Shown here: in pieces, positions 24,200 to 35,090 of the stretch | Layout of the letters: the number at the start of each line of letters is the position of its first letter | How positions within the stretch are numbered: the stretch's first letter is position 1 | Assembly: GCA_944470555.2 (NCBI GenBank) | Contig: OX104134.1 | Coordinates: 8,845,248 to 8,909,247 of the forward strand | Source: Heterobilharzia americana | Lineage: Eukaryota; Platyhelminthes; Trematoda; Strigeidida; Schistosomatidae | Length of the DNA stretch: 64,000 nt | Reading direction: 5' to 3' | Translations under genes and position numbers: made by a program | The notes under the pieces: model-generated | Databases searched by the model: none | Told to the model about the DNA's origin: nothing | Seen by the model: only the letters and a program-made list of their open reading frames with translations

Positions 24200-25034
24200 C
24201 CATGGCCCCAGTTGCTAGTCTTTTCTAACGAAGCCTGTTGACCAATTTGACGGAGTGTGTGGACATTGAAGGCTCCAATATGTAATTTGGAGCGTGGTTT
24301 AATGAGACCAGGGATGCTGTTCTGTGGACTCAGATCGTTGTCGAAGACTGCAGAGCTAAGAGAAATTGAAGATGATGTAGTGTCGTTAGTTGAGAGATGT
24401 GAAGGAAGATTAGAAGGTAATGATGAGTGAGGTGGATAGCAGTCTGAGGAAACTTGAGTGCTGATAGAGTTGTGAGGGCGGTTGACACTTCCCGGCTGCC
24501 TACACTGTGGAAGGCTATTTCTTCTTAAGGTACCTAAGAGAGATTTGTGTGACCGCAGAGCCCAATGGACATCTGCTTGAGGCCTGTCACGCAGCCCTTT
24601 GCGTATGATTATTTTGAACTTTTGTATTTTCGGGGCTGGATGGTCGAAAGGAAACAACAAATGAACCAACACCGCCGGCCCGGCAGACCGTGGGGGATGG
24701 TGGAGTGTGTTATTTTCGGGGCCGGCCTCTTCCAACCCCCCACCCCTTCCACTAAGAAGGCAGCATCAGCATGCCACTGCTGGTCATCCAAGGGAAACGC
24801 CTTACTGCTGTTACACCCCATCGAGCTAGCAGCAGTACGACTTCGTCCTCAGACCCCCATCAAAGTGTAGCAATTTACCCCACAACGGTAACTGCTTTTC
24901 GTCTAACCACAATCCAACAGACCTTTCTGGTATGGTAGGACCTCGAGGGAACAAGCGCTCCACCAGCTTAGCTCGTCGGGTCATTGTGATATGCTAGCCC
25001 GACCACCACGTCCAGGTAGCAGCTATCTTTCGAG

Positions 25035-25045
25035 AGATTGATTTA
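25035..25045. repeat. Target-site duplication, 5' side of RTE-b copy 2
   Basis: This AGATTGATTTA is identical to 21993-22003. The match does not extend on either side, which fixes the duplication at 11 bp. Confidence 0.75.
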
Positions 25046-25795
25046 TTAGCCATCTGTAAGGAGAACGCATATTGTAATTGTTTTCTTCCCTATTGAAACA
25101 TGAATGTGAATAACAGACAAGCCGTCTCCAGTACGTGATGTCTTTAGGAATTAAATGAGACATGCACGAAATACTTTGTAAGATATAGTCTTCAGAGGTG
25201 CTCATCTTCTTAGGTTAATGTTGGTTGAGGCATACTCATTTTCTAGGTAATATGTCATTGTTAAGTTTTTGGATGCCACCAATATTTTCATCAGTTTTTA
25301 GTTACTGTTTAAAGCATTCTTGCTTTTTATGAGACGTGAAGTTATCAGAGTATTTCTTTCAGACTCAGTAATTGGGAATACTTCTACATGTGCAGCTACA
25401 GAAACCACTTAGCTCAAGTGAAATCTTTTCGGCTTGATATGAGTTACACAGCTTGAGACACTAGAGTGGGTTTGTAGCTGGAAGTGAGAATGATAGTCTT
25501 TTGTCGTTCTTCGAGCTTTGGTCCTGAGTGACAAATCACCGGGTTAGACGACTTCGTCAGCGTTTACCTCTTTATTAAGGTTGGAGGACACCAGACAATT
25601 ATTACTTAACATATATTTATATCCAGTGTACAGTCCCCAGTAATATTTAAGAAGTGGCGAGCCAGTGCAAACAAACAGGATAGGTTATTCGTGTTTATCA
25701 GTCTTGGTCATAGTTCAAATGTTTTTATATTTATAAGCTTGACAGTACACTAAAATTGCAGTTCAGAATCCTACTAATTTGTTATTCACTTTTAG
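25046..25795 (+). other. NUDCD3 upstream region or 5' UTR
   Basis: No coding exon is recognised. The stretch ends in a polypyrimidine-type acceptor (ATTCACTTTTAG, AG at 25794-25795) four bases before the NUDCD3 start codon. It therefore probably contains a 5' intron or an outron. Confidence 0.45.
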
Positions 25796-25799
25796 AAAC
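25784..25799 (+). promoter_or_regulatory. Splice acceptor abutting NUDCD3 ATG (cis or spliced leader)
   Basis: The sequence TTATTCACTTTTAG followed by AAAC and then ATG at 25800 is a good 3' splice site. It could accept a 5' UTR exon or the schistosome spliced leader, which itself ends in AUG. Which one cannot be told from DNA alone. Confidence 0.5.
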
Positions 25800-28700
25800 A
25801 TGAATCCTCAATACGACAGTGCTTTACTAGGCATCTTGCAGCATGAGGGAAAGCTGGAGAAATTTCTAGACGTGATTTTCGGATTTTTAATGCGCAGGTA
25901 TTGACCGAATTATCACTAACTGTTTTCAGGACTGATTTTTTCTATATCATGACACCAGAACAAAAGAAGTTGGGTTTCCCGAATGGTGTGAGCATTCAAA
26001 TGGTCCTCAAGGTTTGTTTATTGTCGAAATAATTTCAAGGCTTATGAGAAATATAAAACAATATTTGAGGGTTATCAGCATCTCCGTGAAGAATCACCAA
26101 CTAATCTACCTACTAGTAACTTTTCTTCCTAGCTTATTTCCAGAAAATCAAGAGGCAGCTTACAGAAAAGACTTAAGTGAGTCCGGTACCACCCGTTTGC
26201 CTTCGGATGGCAATGGGAGCACTTGTGAAAATGCTTTAGAAGTTAAAAATCCTGTACCCGAAACTGAGGCGCAAGAGTATGCATTTGCACACGTTTAATT
26301 ATCTGTATTCAGCAACGATGTACCAAGTGTATACCAAGCAGATGCAGATAGTTACAATGGAGCCACAAGAGATAATTACACATGGAGCCAAAGTGTCAAG
26401 GATATTGACATTAAAATTAAGGTTTTTTGAGCCGAGCTTGAATAATTTTTCGTATGCACAGACTCCAGAAAGTGTAATAAACGCCCGTGACGTGTCTGTG
26501 AACGTTGAACGTAAACGTATCCGTATTTCAATTAGACAAAATGGCCAAGAAACACCTTATTTTGATCGTAATTTGTGTTGGGATATTCATAGAGATAATG
26601 CCGTCTGGACGTTTCATCCAAAGGAAAACCAAGTGAGCTATTAATTTCATACTTGCTACTCATTTGAACCGAAAATTATTTTATATGCTTCACCTTGAAT
26701 TATGTTAAGTAATCTCTGTAGCGTTCATTTAGGTGTTTTCAAAGTCTTCTTAGGTTCGGTCTGTACTACCTTTTGTAATCGTGGCTCATTGCTTTTGGTA
26801 GTCGACTTTCAGATAACAAGTTGTAAGTCCGATTTTTGTTCCACAAACCGAAATTTGGAAGACGAGTAGGTATCGAAAACCACACAATAAATGCAATTCA
26901 TCATGTAGTCCAAAAACCTGTATTAATCAAATACTATTTCGAGTAATTTGAAATTGCATCGTTTACTTTTTGTAACACATTCGGAACCAAAAGATGTGCT
27001 ATGTAAAATATCAGAGGAAAATGAATGAAATAGACAGACACCTTTTGGAAGCTCTCACAACACTGTTCACATATGAAGAACAGCATAATCGCAACGCATT
27101 TGGATTCTGAGTCATACCTGATAATGCGTCAAATAAGCTGGTATAGCTTCTCGCTGTTACTTAAGGTAAACGTAGCCTTCAACTCAGTTGCTTGCTGTGA
27201 CAGCCAAACCTCACATCCTTTGTGTAATTTTCGGCCTTAGGGACTTACGGACATTTGTACTCGCTACCACTGTTGACAAGTTTTAAGGAACTCAGACACT
27301 TCATGAGTTGAATGTTCTATGCTAAAAACGAGTTTGCCCACTACTTCTGTACTGTCTTTTTGGTAGAGTCAATACTCATGACCTTTTTTTCTCTGAGTAG
27401 TTATTTATTACTGTAACCGAACCTTTTAGCCTTACGACATGACGATTATTGGTGGAAACCTAGTTTAGTAGAACAACTTCAACTCCTGCGATAAGTGCAA
27501 CACTCCTACCACGAAAGCTAGTCATTTATATCTTGAGTTCATCGAGTAGGTGTATGTGCATTTGTGTTTGTCTGATGTGCTAGTTATGTGATATGATGCA
27601 CTTCAATTTGATGTAGTTCGTGAGCCACACTTTTGTGAGGGCTGATGCTAATACCCTTTTTTCCTGGTCAAAGTAAGTGGTGCCAGTTAAACATTGGTAT
27701 CTCTAGGAAAAGGTTTTAGCAGTATAATTGTTTTCATATCATACCGTCGTTGATTGGACCGAATCGATCGGTCTCTATTAGTATACGGGCTCCTGTGCGG
27801 ATGCCTCGATATTGCATACGTCCTAATTATGTTAATGATGGATCGTGGATAGCAATGGAATACAGTATGCGCATTTCGTCCTACTTGGGATTCCACTTCT
27901 AGCCATGATCCACCATTACCAAAGGTTGTAGCAGTTTTCAGTTCAAACTGGAAAGAACTTATGGTAGATCCTGCCGTATCTGCTACATTTTTGACACTGC
28001 ATCCATTATTTCTTCTCGTAAGTTGAAAACACGTTCATTCCCAACATGATGTCATATAAACCACTTGTTTAGTGTGTTGTTTATCTAAAGTTGCGTAACA
28101 CTGTCAAAATGCAGTACTCAAAAATTTAGAAGTTAATTTTATTTCATTAAAAAAATACAGATTCACTTATGTCTTGATAAAGTCCAGGAGCGTTGGTGGG
28201 AGGCAGCGTTTGATGGCGAAGCCAAAATAAACACTCGGAAAATTGATTGCTCTCAAGCTATGCATGAACTAGATGATGAAGCCCAGGCCAAAATCCATCA
28301 GCTAATGTACGATGAACAGTGCAAGCGTCAGGGATTGCCTACCAGTGCGCAAGAAGTAAGTCAAGGTTTTTTTAATATTGAGATTTACTTAGTATCTGAG
28401 AAAATATACCCATTTTTATTCACGAATGTGAAAAACAAGATATATATCAGCTAAATTATTTTTCTTTTCTTCTTGGTTGAAAAGGAATGTTTCTTCGCTG
28501 ATATTTATATTGTTCTTATTCTTGAATTTCGTATTTGCCCATATACCAGCATTGTTGCTACGCCTCAAACTTTCTTATAATCCAGCCTTCGTATTTCACC
28601 AACCTATCTACATTACCTCATAGTAATTAAAAATTTATCAAGCCGTATATATAACCCCACCTAAGTAACTAGTTCACCAGTTACTAGCCAGGTCCTTAGC

Positions 28701-31700
28701 CCGGATAAAGAGGGAAGGTTGGATATAGGGCTAGCAACTCTAACCCGTAAAATCAATCTAACTGCTAAACAAACTTCAAGGCACAAAGCAAATACAAAAA
28801 ATAAAATTAAACTTACTCCCCGCGGGAATCGGAGGGGCGAAATGATGCCAGTTGGTAAAGGCCTTCGCGAAACCAGTTGGCCGATTTGTCTTCTCTTCTC
28901 TCGATGAAAACAAAAGCAAGCATAGGGACATGGAATGTCCGCACCATGTCCGAAGCTAGCAAGGCTGCCCAGATTGCAAAAGAGATGAGAAGGTATGGTA
29001 CAGGAGTGCTAGAAATCTGCGAAAACAGGTGGAATGGAAGTAGACTCTTCCAACTGTCGACTGGAGAGCCAATAATCTACTCCGATATTGTCACCCAAAC
29101 AACAACCACGAGCGCACAAACCAACAAGCCGACGGAAGAGGCAGCGAAGACAGGACTCCAAGTCAACGTAGAGGAGACGGAGGTGATGAAGATATTCAAC
29201 CACCACCACCACCAACGACAACAAGCACCAATGACCATGAACAGGAGTTACCTAAAGAAGTAGTCTCTTTCACCTACCTATGCAGGGCAGCATCGTTTCA
29301 ACTACAGGTGGCACAGAAGAGGATGCCAAAGCCAGGATCGGAAAGGCAAGACGGGCGTTCATCAATCTAAAACAATCAGTGTGGAGATCTGCTGCACTCA
29401 ACACAGCATAAAGAACAAGATCCGGATTTTCAACACTAAGTCGGTCAAATCAGTGCCTCTGCGTGATGGTTCAGAAATTTTGCGCGTTATGAAAAGCATT
29501 TCCAACAAACTACAGACATTCATCGACAGCCACCCACACTCGATACTGACGATCAGATGGCCGGAATAATAAGAATAAGCAACGAGTAACTAACTCTGGC
29601 AACGAACCAACCAAGAACCCATCACCCAACAAATATGCAGACGTAAGCGGAGATGGATTGGGCATACAGTGAGAGGACCGATTGGGAACATCACGCACCA
29701 GGCCCTTGGGTGGAACCTGGATGGGAAACGACGAGTCGGGCATCTGAGACGAGGGTGACGTGAAGGAGGTGGTGTGATGAAGAAATGAAGGCTTGTGTGC
29801 AGTCATGGAGCCGGGTCGAAAAGACTGCAGAGGAGAGAGTAAAATGGTGACGTGTTACTGAAGCCCTATGTTCCACTAGTAACCCAAGGGAGAAATAATA
29901 AACACAATATGTATGCCAAATCTGTGAGAAAGGGACAATCATCGACATTCCTCTTTCGTCGTTGGTGAACAAACCTTAATAATGTAACAGTAGAACTTGA
30001 ATTTTATGGTAGCTTGTGATTATCTGTTAGACTTATTTATTCAGGGTAACTCATAGAAACAGTGGAACAATAACTGGACAATATTTCGGGTACAATTTAA
30101 CACTAAAAATCACATGGACGTGGTTACATGACTCTGCTACTGAGCTATATGATCTCTTGAACTCTATTCTGGAATTCACCAGGCACCTGTGGATGCTAAC
30201 CAAACACAGCTATTCTTAACCCGTCAGTGCCATGTCATACGCTGGCCACCCCCCGCTTCTTTCAGACGGCAGGCAGAATGAGCCTCTGTGGTTATATACG
30301 CAACACATATCCGAGCCACCGAAGACAGTTTTAAGATGACCAAACCCGTCACTCGCCTCACGGCATAGTTACTTGCATGGTGTTTCTACCGGGTGCAAGC
30401 AATCCAACGGGGACAACAGTGGTCGAAAATGCGAAACCGTCGGACATCCTCATCTCAGAAGTTTCATAAACGTGAAGAAGAACTGTCAATACCGATGCCT
30501 TGGATTTCCTGTCCTTTTACAAAGGTGTTAAATATTCCGAGTGGACATAACACGCACGCCTAACTGACAGCTAACTTCGTACGGAAAACGCACCAACTCG
30601 ACCATTGGACGAAGACAGAAGAAGACTGAACTGGATGCGGGGATTTATTCGTCCGAGAATGATAATCAACTAACCTAAACACACGTGTCTATGCATACAT
30701 ATGAAATATAAACTTGTACAGAAATTGAGACATTAAACATCGTTAAAGTAAGCATTAACCAATCAGCAAATTACCTTAAGAATGGTGGCAATAAAGAATC
30801 ACTGACCATACCGCATAAAGTAGTACAAAAACAACAATCTAAAAATGTTGAGATTATTAAACAGTGTTTTATGCGGAACTGGGGCATCCCAACACCTCTT
30901 TTTGAAAAATTAAAGACCAATACCTTCACTTTTTTAGGTTCAGTTTGAAACGTACTGTTTGAGACCGCTTCCGATCCGTGCATCTGGGTTGAAGCTCTTT
31001 GTTGATATCCGTTTCGGCGTATCCAGTAGAATGTCGAGTGGTATGGCTGGTTTCTCTGGTTGACCGGCCTTTCAAGACACAGATAATCTTTATGTCCCCC
31101 CCCATTTCTTCTGATCTACCTTTCTACTGTACATCACACTGCCACGTCTTCCCATGACAACACCCGTCCACATGCCATTTCCTGGTCTGCAATCTCGTAC
31201 GTGGATGTGGTCTCCCTTGTTGAAGTGTGACCCGACTCTGCATTGTTTGTGCACGAAGTGATGGTAACATCGCGTGATGTGGAGTACGTAGCTTCCTTCC
31301 TGTCAAAACCTCCGCGGGAGATTTGCGATCTGGTAGGGCATCATTTAGTGTTGAGCGATAGGCCAATAGAAATTGTTGTATGATATTCATATCCTCTCCT
31401 TCTCTTTCTGCCTTGAGTAGGGCTCGCTTAAAGGTATTTAGAAATCTGGTCATAGGGTTGTGGATGGTACGGAGGTGTACGTATATGATGGATTGCACGC
31501 ACATGGCAAAACTCCGTAAACCAGAATGAGGTCAATTATGACCCATTATCAAAAACAGTGGTCTCAGACAAACCATAGTAGATGAAAATATACGTTCGGC
31601 GTGATGATATAGGTAAACCTGCGACGATCTTCAGCTACCTGGAACAAGCGTCAAAAGTGATCAGATAATCGGTACCCTGTAATGGACTTGCGAAATAGAT

Positions 31701-34331
31701 ACGGATTCTAGCCCAAGGTTGATCTGGCAGTGGTCAACTCTTTGGTGTTAGACGTGAAGGATTCTTAGTTGCCTTCTGATATAATGCATAGCGGCCGTCG
31801 AATTCAGTTTTATCAGAATCCATTTTGGGCAAATAAGCGTATCTTCCGGCGATGATTTTCATACGTTCTATTCCTGGACGACCAGTGTGAAACTGCTCTG
31901 GAGATTTTCCGCTAGGAGACGGGGGGGATACCACTCGTTCTCAAAACATGAGGCATTGCTGATGACACAAAGGAATTCTCTTCTTCAGAACAGTTGTTTC
32001 AGGTCACCGGTAAATTATTTCTGTGACCATTTCATCTGGAAATAGTGCATGACTTCCCGTTGATATGGCCATTGTGGGATTCATTTTCGACATGAGCCGA
32101 TGTGACAGGAAGCGTGTAGACTACGGAATCCACTAGGCGAACTGCATAATCGTTTGTGGATACTAATGCGATCACTGTCTTCTTTGGGTGTAGGACACTC
32201 ACAGGCCTTAAAAGTGCGTCTGCATGTCCAAAATCTTCTGTTCGGCGGCATTCAATATCTAAGTTGGCCCAATAATGTTACCGCCTACCGCTGTAGTCTA
32301 TCGACGGAATGAACTGAAATACCGCATTTTGACCCGAAAATCGAGAGGAGAGGCATGTGGCCAGTGAACATGATGAATTCCCGTCCATACAGCATCTCAT
32401 GAAAATGTCTGACCGTGAGAACTAGAGTTAAATGTTTCCTTCTCTATCTATGAGTTGCGTTTTCCCGCCGAAGCGAGAGATCGAGATGTATGCATGACAG
32501 CCTTTTGTAAACCGTCTGGATATTCATGCAATAGGACGTCCCCAACACCAGCGGCGGAAGCATCTGTGGCCACGACGATTGGTAAACATGGGTCGTAATG
32601 TATTAACAGGAGGTCAGCCATGAGAGTGGGCTTGAGTCGTTCTATGGCAGTGTCACATTCTCTTGACCAAGACCATGCAGCAACCCTGCGTAAGAGACGA
32701 TTCGCTGGTTTCTGTATATCATGTAGAGAAGGCAAGGACGCCGAATAGTAATTGATGAGACCAAGAAATGGTTGGATAGTCGCAAAATCTGTTGAAGTTG
32801 GGATCTGCTGTATGGTGCGAATGCTTTCGGAATAAGAACGTAGACTAGATGCATGAAAGATGAACCCTAAATATTTACTGACTTAAGAAATGATTGACAT
32901 TTCTCTGTTCTAAGTCGACGGCCGTTGTCTAGGATTCTCTGTAGGACCAACCGTATTAGATTCGTTAATTCCATTGAACAGGTGGCAACTACTATAACGT
33001 TGTCGAGGTATGCAGCAACGTCTGGAATGCCTACTAGCATAGTATCCATAATCTGTTGAAAAATGACGAGGGCAGTTTTAATGCCGATTGACAGGCGATT
33101 GTACTGGAAAAGACCTCGATGGGTGTTGATGGTTAGTAGATCACGACATTATGGAGAGACTTCGACTTGTAAGTATGCGTCTGTTTATTGTGGTACATAA
33201 ATCATTTGGAACAGGCAAGTGGTAACGATTAACGATGTTATATGCAAAAGTGAGACCTTCCAGCAAAAGGGGATCACATTACAACGGTACTGAAGGTGTC
33301 CTATGTGGGCGTATGCTGCCGCGGTTTTCGGTGTACAGTTGGAAATCTCATCAGTCACACTTACAAATACCCAGCTAAATAAACATTTAGACAACTAACG
33401 GCAATTCATCACAAAGGTTGAATTCAATTACAGGCACCTGTTAATCTTACAGAAGCACTTCGGTGGGACAAAGCGCATACCACCGATCAGTGGCTAACTG
33501 AATAGCCCTTATGTTTTCATATGGTAAACGATATCGTCCGCATACTTGAGGTCGCATTCTCTCATCTGATAACAGGTCTACGCCACTGTTTCGAGGATGT
33601 CATCCATGGGTTAGTTAAAGAGGAATATCGAAATCCGATAGTCCTGACTAACCGCACTATTGTTTTGGAACCATGAAGATAGGTGTTAACGTATTAGGCT
33701 TTTTAGCATGTTAAAAGTCCTCAAGGACAGCCCCTTTTCAAAGATTTCACAGTACAGTCTTATCCAACGAATAGAAAGCAGTCACGATATTGAGGAATAC
33801 AACTATTGTTGGCCTGGAATTCGTATGATAGTGCTCAAGCATTTCGCGAAGGGTAAACAGATGATCAATATATTCATGTACGAAAATCTGTCTGCTCCTC
33901 ACGGATCCGTTCCTCATGCGTTTTGCAAAAACCTGGGAAGTATGATTGCAGTCAACACTTTAGAAGCTAATTGTACAACGCTGAACACGATTGTTATCTC
34001 CCATATCACGCAGACCTTTTTCAAAGATGTCTACACAAACTGTTGCATTCCAGAGTGATGAAACAGTGTACCATACCTTTATTGATATGAAAAGTTTAAG
34101 TCCTACATGAAAGGCCTAAAACTACAGGAAATTATTTCAAGCTACTAATAATAAAAACTTTTAACATTTTGCAATTAACGAATACTTGTCCTAACTCTCT
34201 TTTTGTTATTTCAGAAAATACAAAATATACTCGCAGATGCTTGGGACAAAGAGGGTTCACCTTTTCGAGGAACTAACTATGACCCCACAAAAGTCAAACT
34301 GGATAAATCAAGTGTGCACATTGAAATATGA
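25800..34331 (+). CDS. NUDCD3: NUDCD3 orthologue: NudC/CS-domain HSP90 co-chaperone
   Basis: Exons 25800-25897, 25930-26011, 26040-26115, 26144-26276, 26313-26421, 26462-26632, 28161-28355 and 34215-34331 join in phase to 981 nt (326 residues plus TGA). The N-terminus YDSALLGILQHEGKLEKFL with RTDFFYIM matches the NudC N-terminal domain. NYTWSQSVKDIDIKIK (about 151-166) opens the CS/p23-like fold, which closes with the WWEAAFDGEAKINTRKID segment (about 235-252). The C-terminus AWDKEGSPFRGTNYDP is a family signature. In animals NUDCD3 is cytoplasmic, works with HSP90 and stabilises dynein intermediate chain. Introns 1-5 are 32, 28, 28, 36 and 40 nt; introns 6 and 7 are 1528 and 5859 nt. The human protein is 361 residues. 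The exact ends of the two 28-nt introns are the least certain part. Confidence 0.92.
26633..28160 (+). other. NUDCD3 intron 6, no gene seen
   Basis: This intron is bounded by GTGAGC and TACAG. It holds no transposon protein or RNA gene that I can recognise, unlike the next intron. Confidence 0.6.
28600..29982 (+). mobile_element. RTE-a LINE with EN-to-RT internal deletion, in NUDCD3 intron 7
   Basis: A plus-strand RTE-a copy with 5' leader (about 28655-28870) and EN start (from about 28900, TKASIGTWNVRTM, then EICENRWNGS). The EN breaks off near 29117 and is fused to the RT end (EEAAKTGLQVNVEETEV), losing about 1.7-1.8 kb relative to the first copy. The fused frame stays open at 28877-29263. 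From about 29119 it is nearly identical to 2822-3685. It lies in sense orientation in the host intron. Confidence 0.75.
29119..30396 (+). repeat. Second copy of the 1.27-kb RTE-LTR segment
   Basis: This matches 2822-4098 almost base for base, including the LTR-like block and the putative primer-binding site. Flanks differ on both sides: the EN-RT junction upstream, and AAGCAATCCAACGG instead of GGGCCTTCAGTG downstream. Confidence 0.85.
29983..30377. repeat. LTR-like block, copy 2
   Basis: Same block as 3686-4079 with TG...CA ends and a TATATA near 30295, followed by TGGTGTTTCTACCGGGTGC. It adjoins the gypsy remnant at 31-33 kb, which is on the minus strand, so it might be that element's LTR or an independent plus-strand one. 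Confidence 0.4.
31124..31504 (-). pseudogene. Gypsy integrase C-terminal fragment
   Basis: The reading FLNTFKRALLKAEREG and FLLAYRSTLNDALPDRKSPAEVL is the end of the integrase catalytic core and the start of the C-terminal domain in Ty3/gypsy pol. The catalytic DDE residues are not in this fragment apart from a possible degenerate region upstream. Confidence 0.75.
32448..32735 (-). pseudogene. Gypsy RNase H fragment
   Basis: The fragment carries VVATDASAAGVGDVLLHEYPDG, with the first catalytic Asp of RNase H in ATDAS, and SRSLASAGKRN, close to the usual SRSL...NYSxxEKE segment. The tether to RT (KPANRLLRRVAAWSWS) precedes it. Confidence 0.78.
33181..34214 (+). other. Rest of NUDCD3 intron 7
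   Basis: This may contain the eroded 5' part of the gypsy element. A 116-codon open frame at 33708-34058 (+) has no recognisable similarity and is probably chance. Confidence 0.5.
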
Positions 34332-34939
34332 TCTGGAAAAGATAAGGAATAGAAAACAATTGTGTCATAAGAATTACATAAGAATTAATGTGCCGAAACA
34401 GTCAAATTAATGTTTTGGTTTCACTAAATAAGAATAGCAGATGAATTTACTCTATAAATACTCTTATTTTCTCGATCTTGTAGCAAACTAAAATATGGCA
34501 GGATTCACAAACTCCGAAACCTACATTTAGTGTGTATTTGTAGGATTTCAACCATAAGATAACGATTTCAAGGTAGATTAAATCCACGCAAAGATAAGGC
34601 CACTAAAGGATATGTTCATGATTAGAGAAATCAAATCATAAATTAGTTACATGAGCGTACTGTAGATGTTAGTAGTTGCTTATGATAATACTTTACTGGT
34701 AGTGTCGTTACTGCTCAATCTTGAATATTGTTTTGTAGTCTAGACGTCATCTCTAGGGATGTGTATCTAGTATTTATAGTAGTTTTTTCGCACTGTATGT
34801 CATGTAGTCCATTCTTTCTGGCTAGTTCATTGTTGTACGTTTGGGATTCTGGCTCTTCATCACTGTACTGATTCTTGATCTGCAATCTTTTAGCTTTCTG
34901 TGTACGGTTCATGATGCGCTACGCTGATTTTCAAATCGG
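34332..34939. other. NUDCD3 3' flank, no further gene
   Basis: AT-rich sequence after the NUDCD3 stop. No canonical AATAAA is seen in the first few hundred bases; the 3' end of the transcript could not be placed. Confidence 0.5.
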
Positions 34940-35090
34940 ATTGTACCCAGCAACCACATCCACGTCCGTACACTCATCAGTAAAAGCTAAGGATGCTGCC
35001 GGGCTGCTCAAACCTTGGTAGATGAAGTGGGATTCGAGCCCATGACCCAATGGTTTGTGCCTACACCATGGAGCCACAGCTCTACTATGC
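34940..35090 (-). repeat. tRNA-derived SINE with possible hammerhead remnant
   Basis: On the minus strand a box A-like TGGCTCCATGG (35076-35066) is followed 26 nt later by a box B-like GGCTCGAATCC (35040-35030). This is the arrangement of a tRNA-type RNA polymerase III promoter. Downstream comes a segment ending in CTGATGAGT (34980-34972) and then GGACG, which resembles the core of the hammerhead ribozyme of schistosome Sm-alpha SINEs. The GAAA part of the core is not preserved, so activity is unlikely. Related fragments are at 48.48 and 58.46 kb. Confidence 0.5.

Larger units (their letters stand above)
22004..25034 (-). mobile_element. RTE-b LINE copy 2, internally deleted, with TSD
   Basis: This is a minus-strand copy nearly identical to 16134-19137. 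Its 3' tail on the minus strand is TATGTTGATGTTGATCATGATGATGATT, a short GAT-rich repeat as in RTE elements. It is bounded by a perfect 11-bp direct repeat (AGATTGATTTA). The same EN frameshift, the same EN-RT deletion (junction near 23650) and the same loss of RT motif A are present as in copy 1. The copy is therefore a genuine insertion of an element that could not have moved itself. Confidence 0.88.
30970..33180 (-). mobile_element. Dead Ty3/gypsy element in NUDCD3 intron 7
   Basis: On the minus strand the pol domains appear in gypsy order. RT (33049-32867) reads AAYLDNVIVVATC with the YLDD box changed to YLDN. RNase H (32735-32448) reads HYDPCLPIVVATDASAAGVG then LLHEYPDG and SRSLASAGKRN. 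The integrase zinc region (31934-31734) reads FHTGRPGIERMK. The integrase end (31504-31124) reads FLNTFKRALLKAE, QQFLLAYRSTLNDALP and SPAEVLTGRKLRTPH. Stops and frame changes occur throughout. Gag and protease were not recognised. It lies antisense to NUDCD3. Confidence 0.78.

Noticed and set aside
26014..26298. Open frame of 94 codons on the plus strand, read as a separate small protein
   Set aside because: It overlaps NUDCD3 exons 3 and 4 and micro-introns. Its first third is out of frame with the NudC reading, and its end is intronic.
33708..34058. 116-codon open frame in NUDCD3 intron 7
   Set aside because: No similarity or splice signals in phase with NUDCD3; likely chance or eroded repeat.
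35030..35076. Functional tRNA gene
   Set aside because: Boxes A and B are present but no cloverleaf with anticodon and acceptor stems can be drawn; a SINE explains it better.
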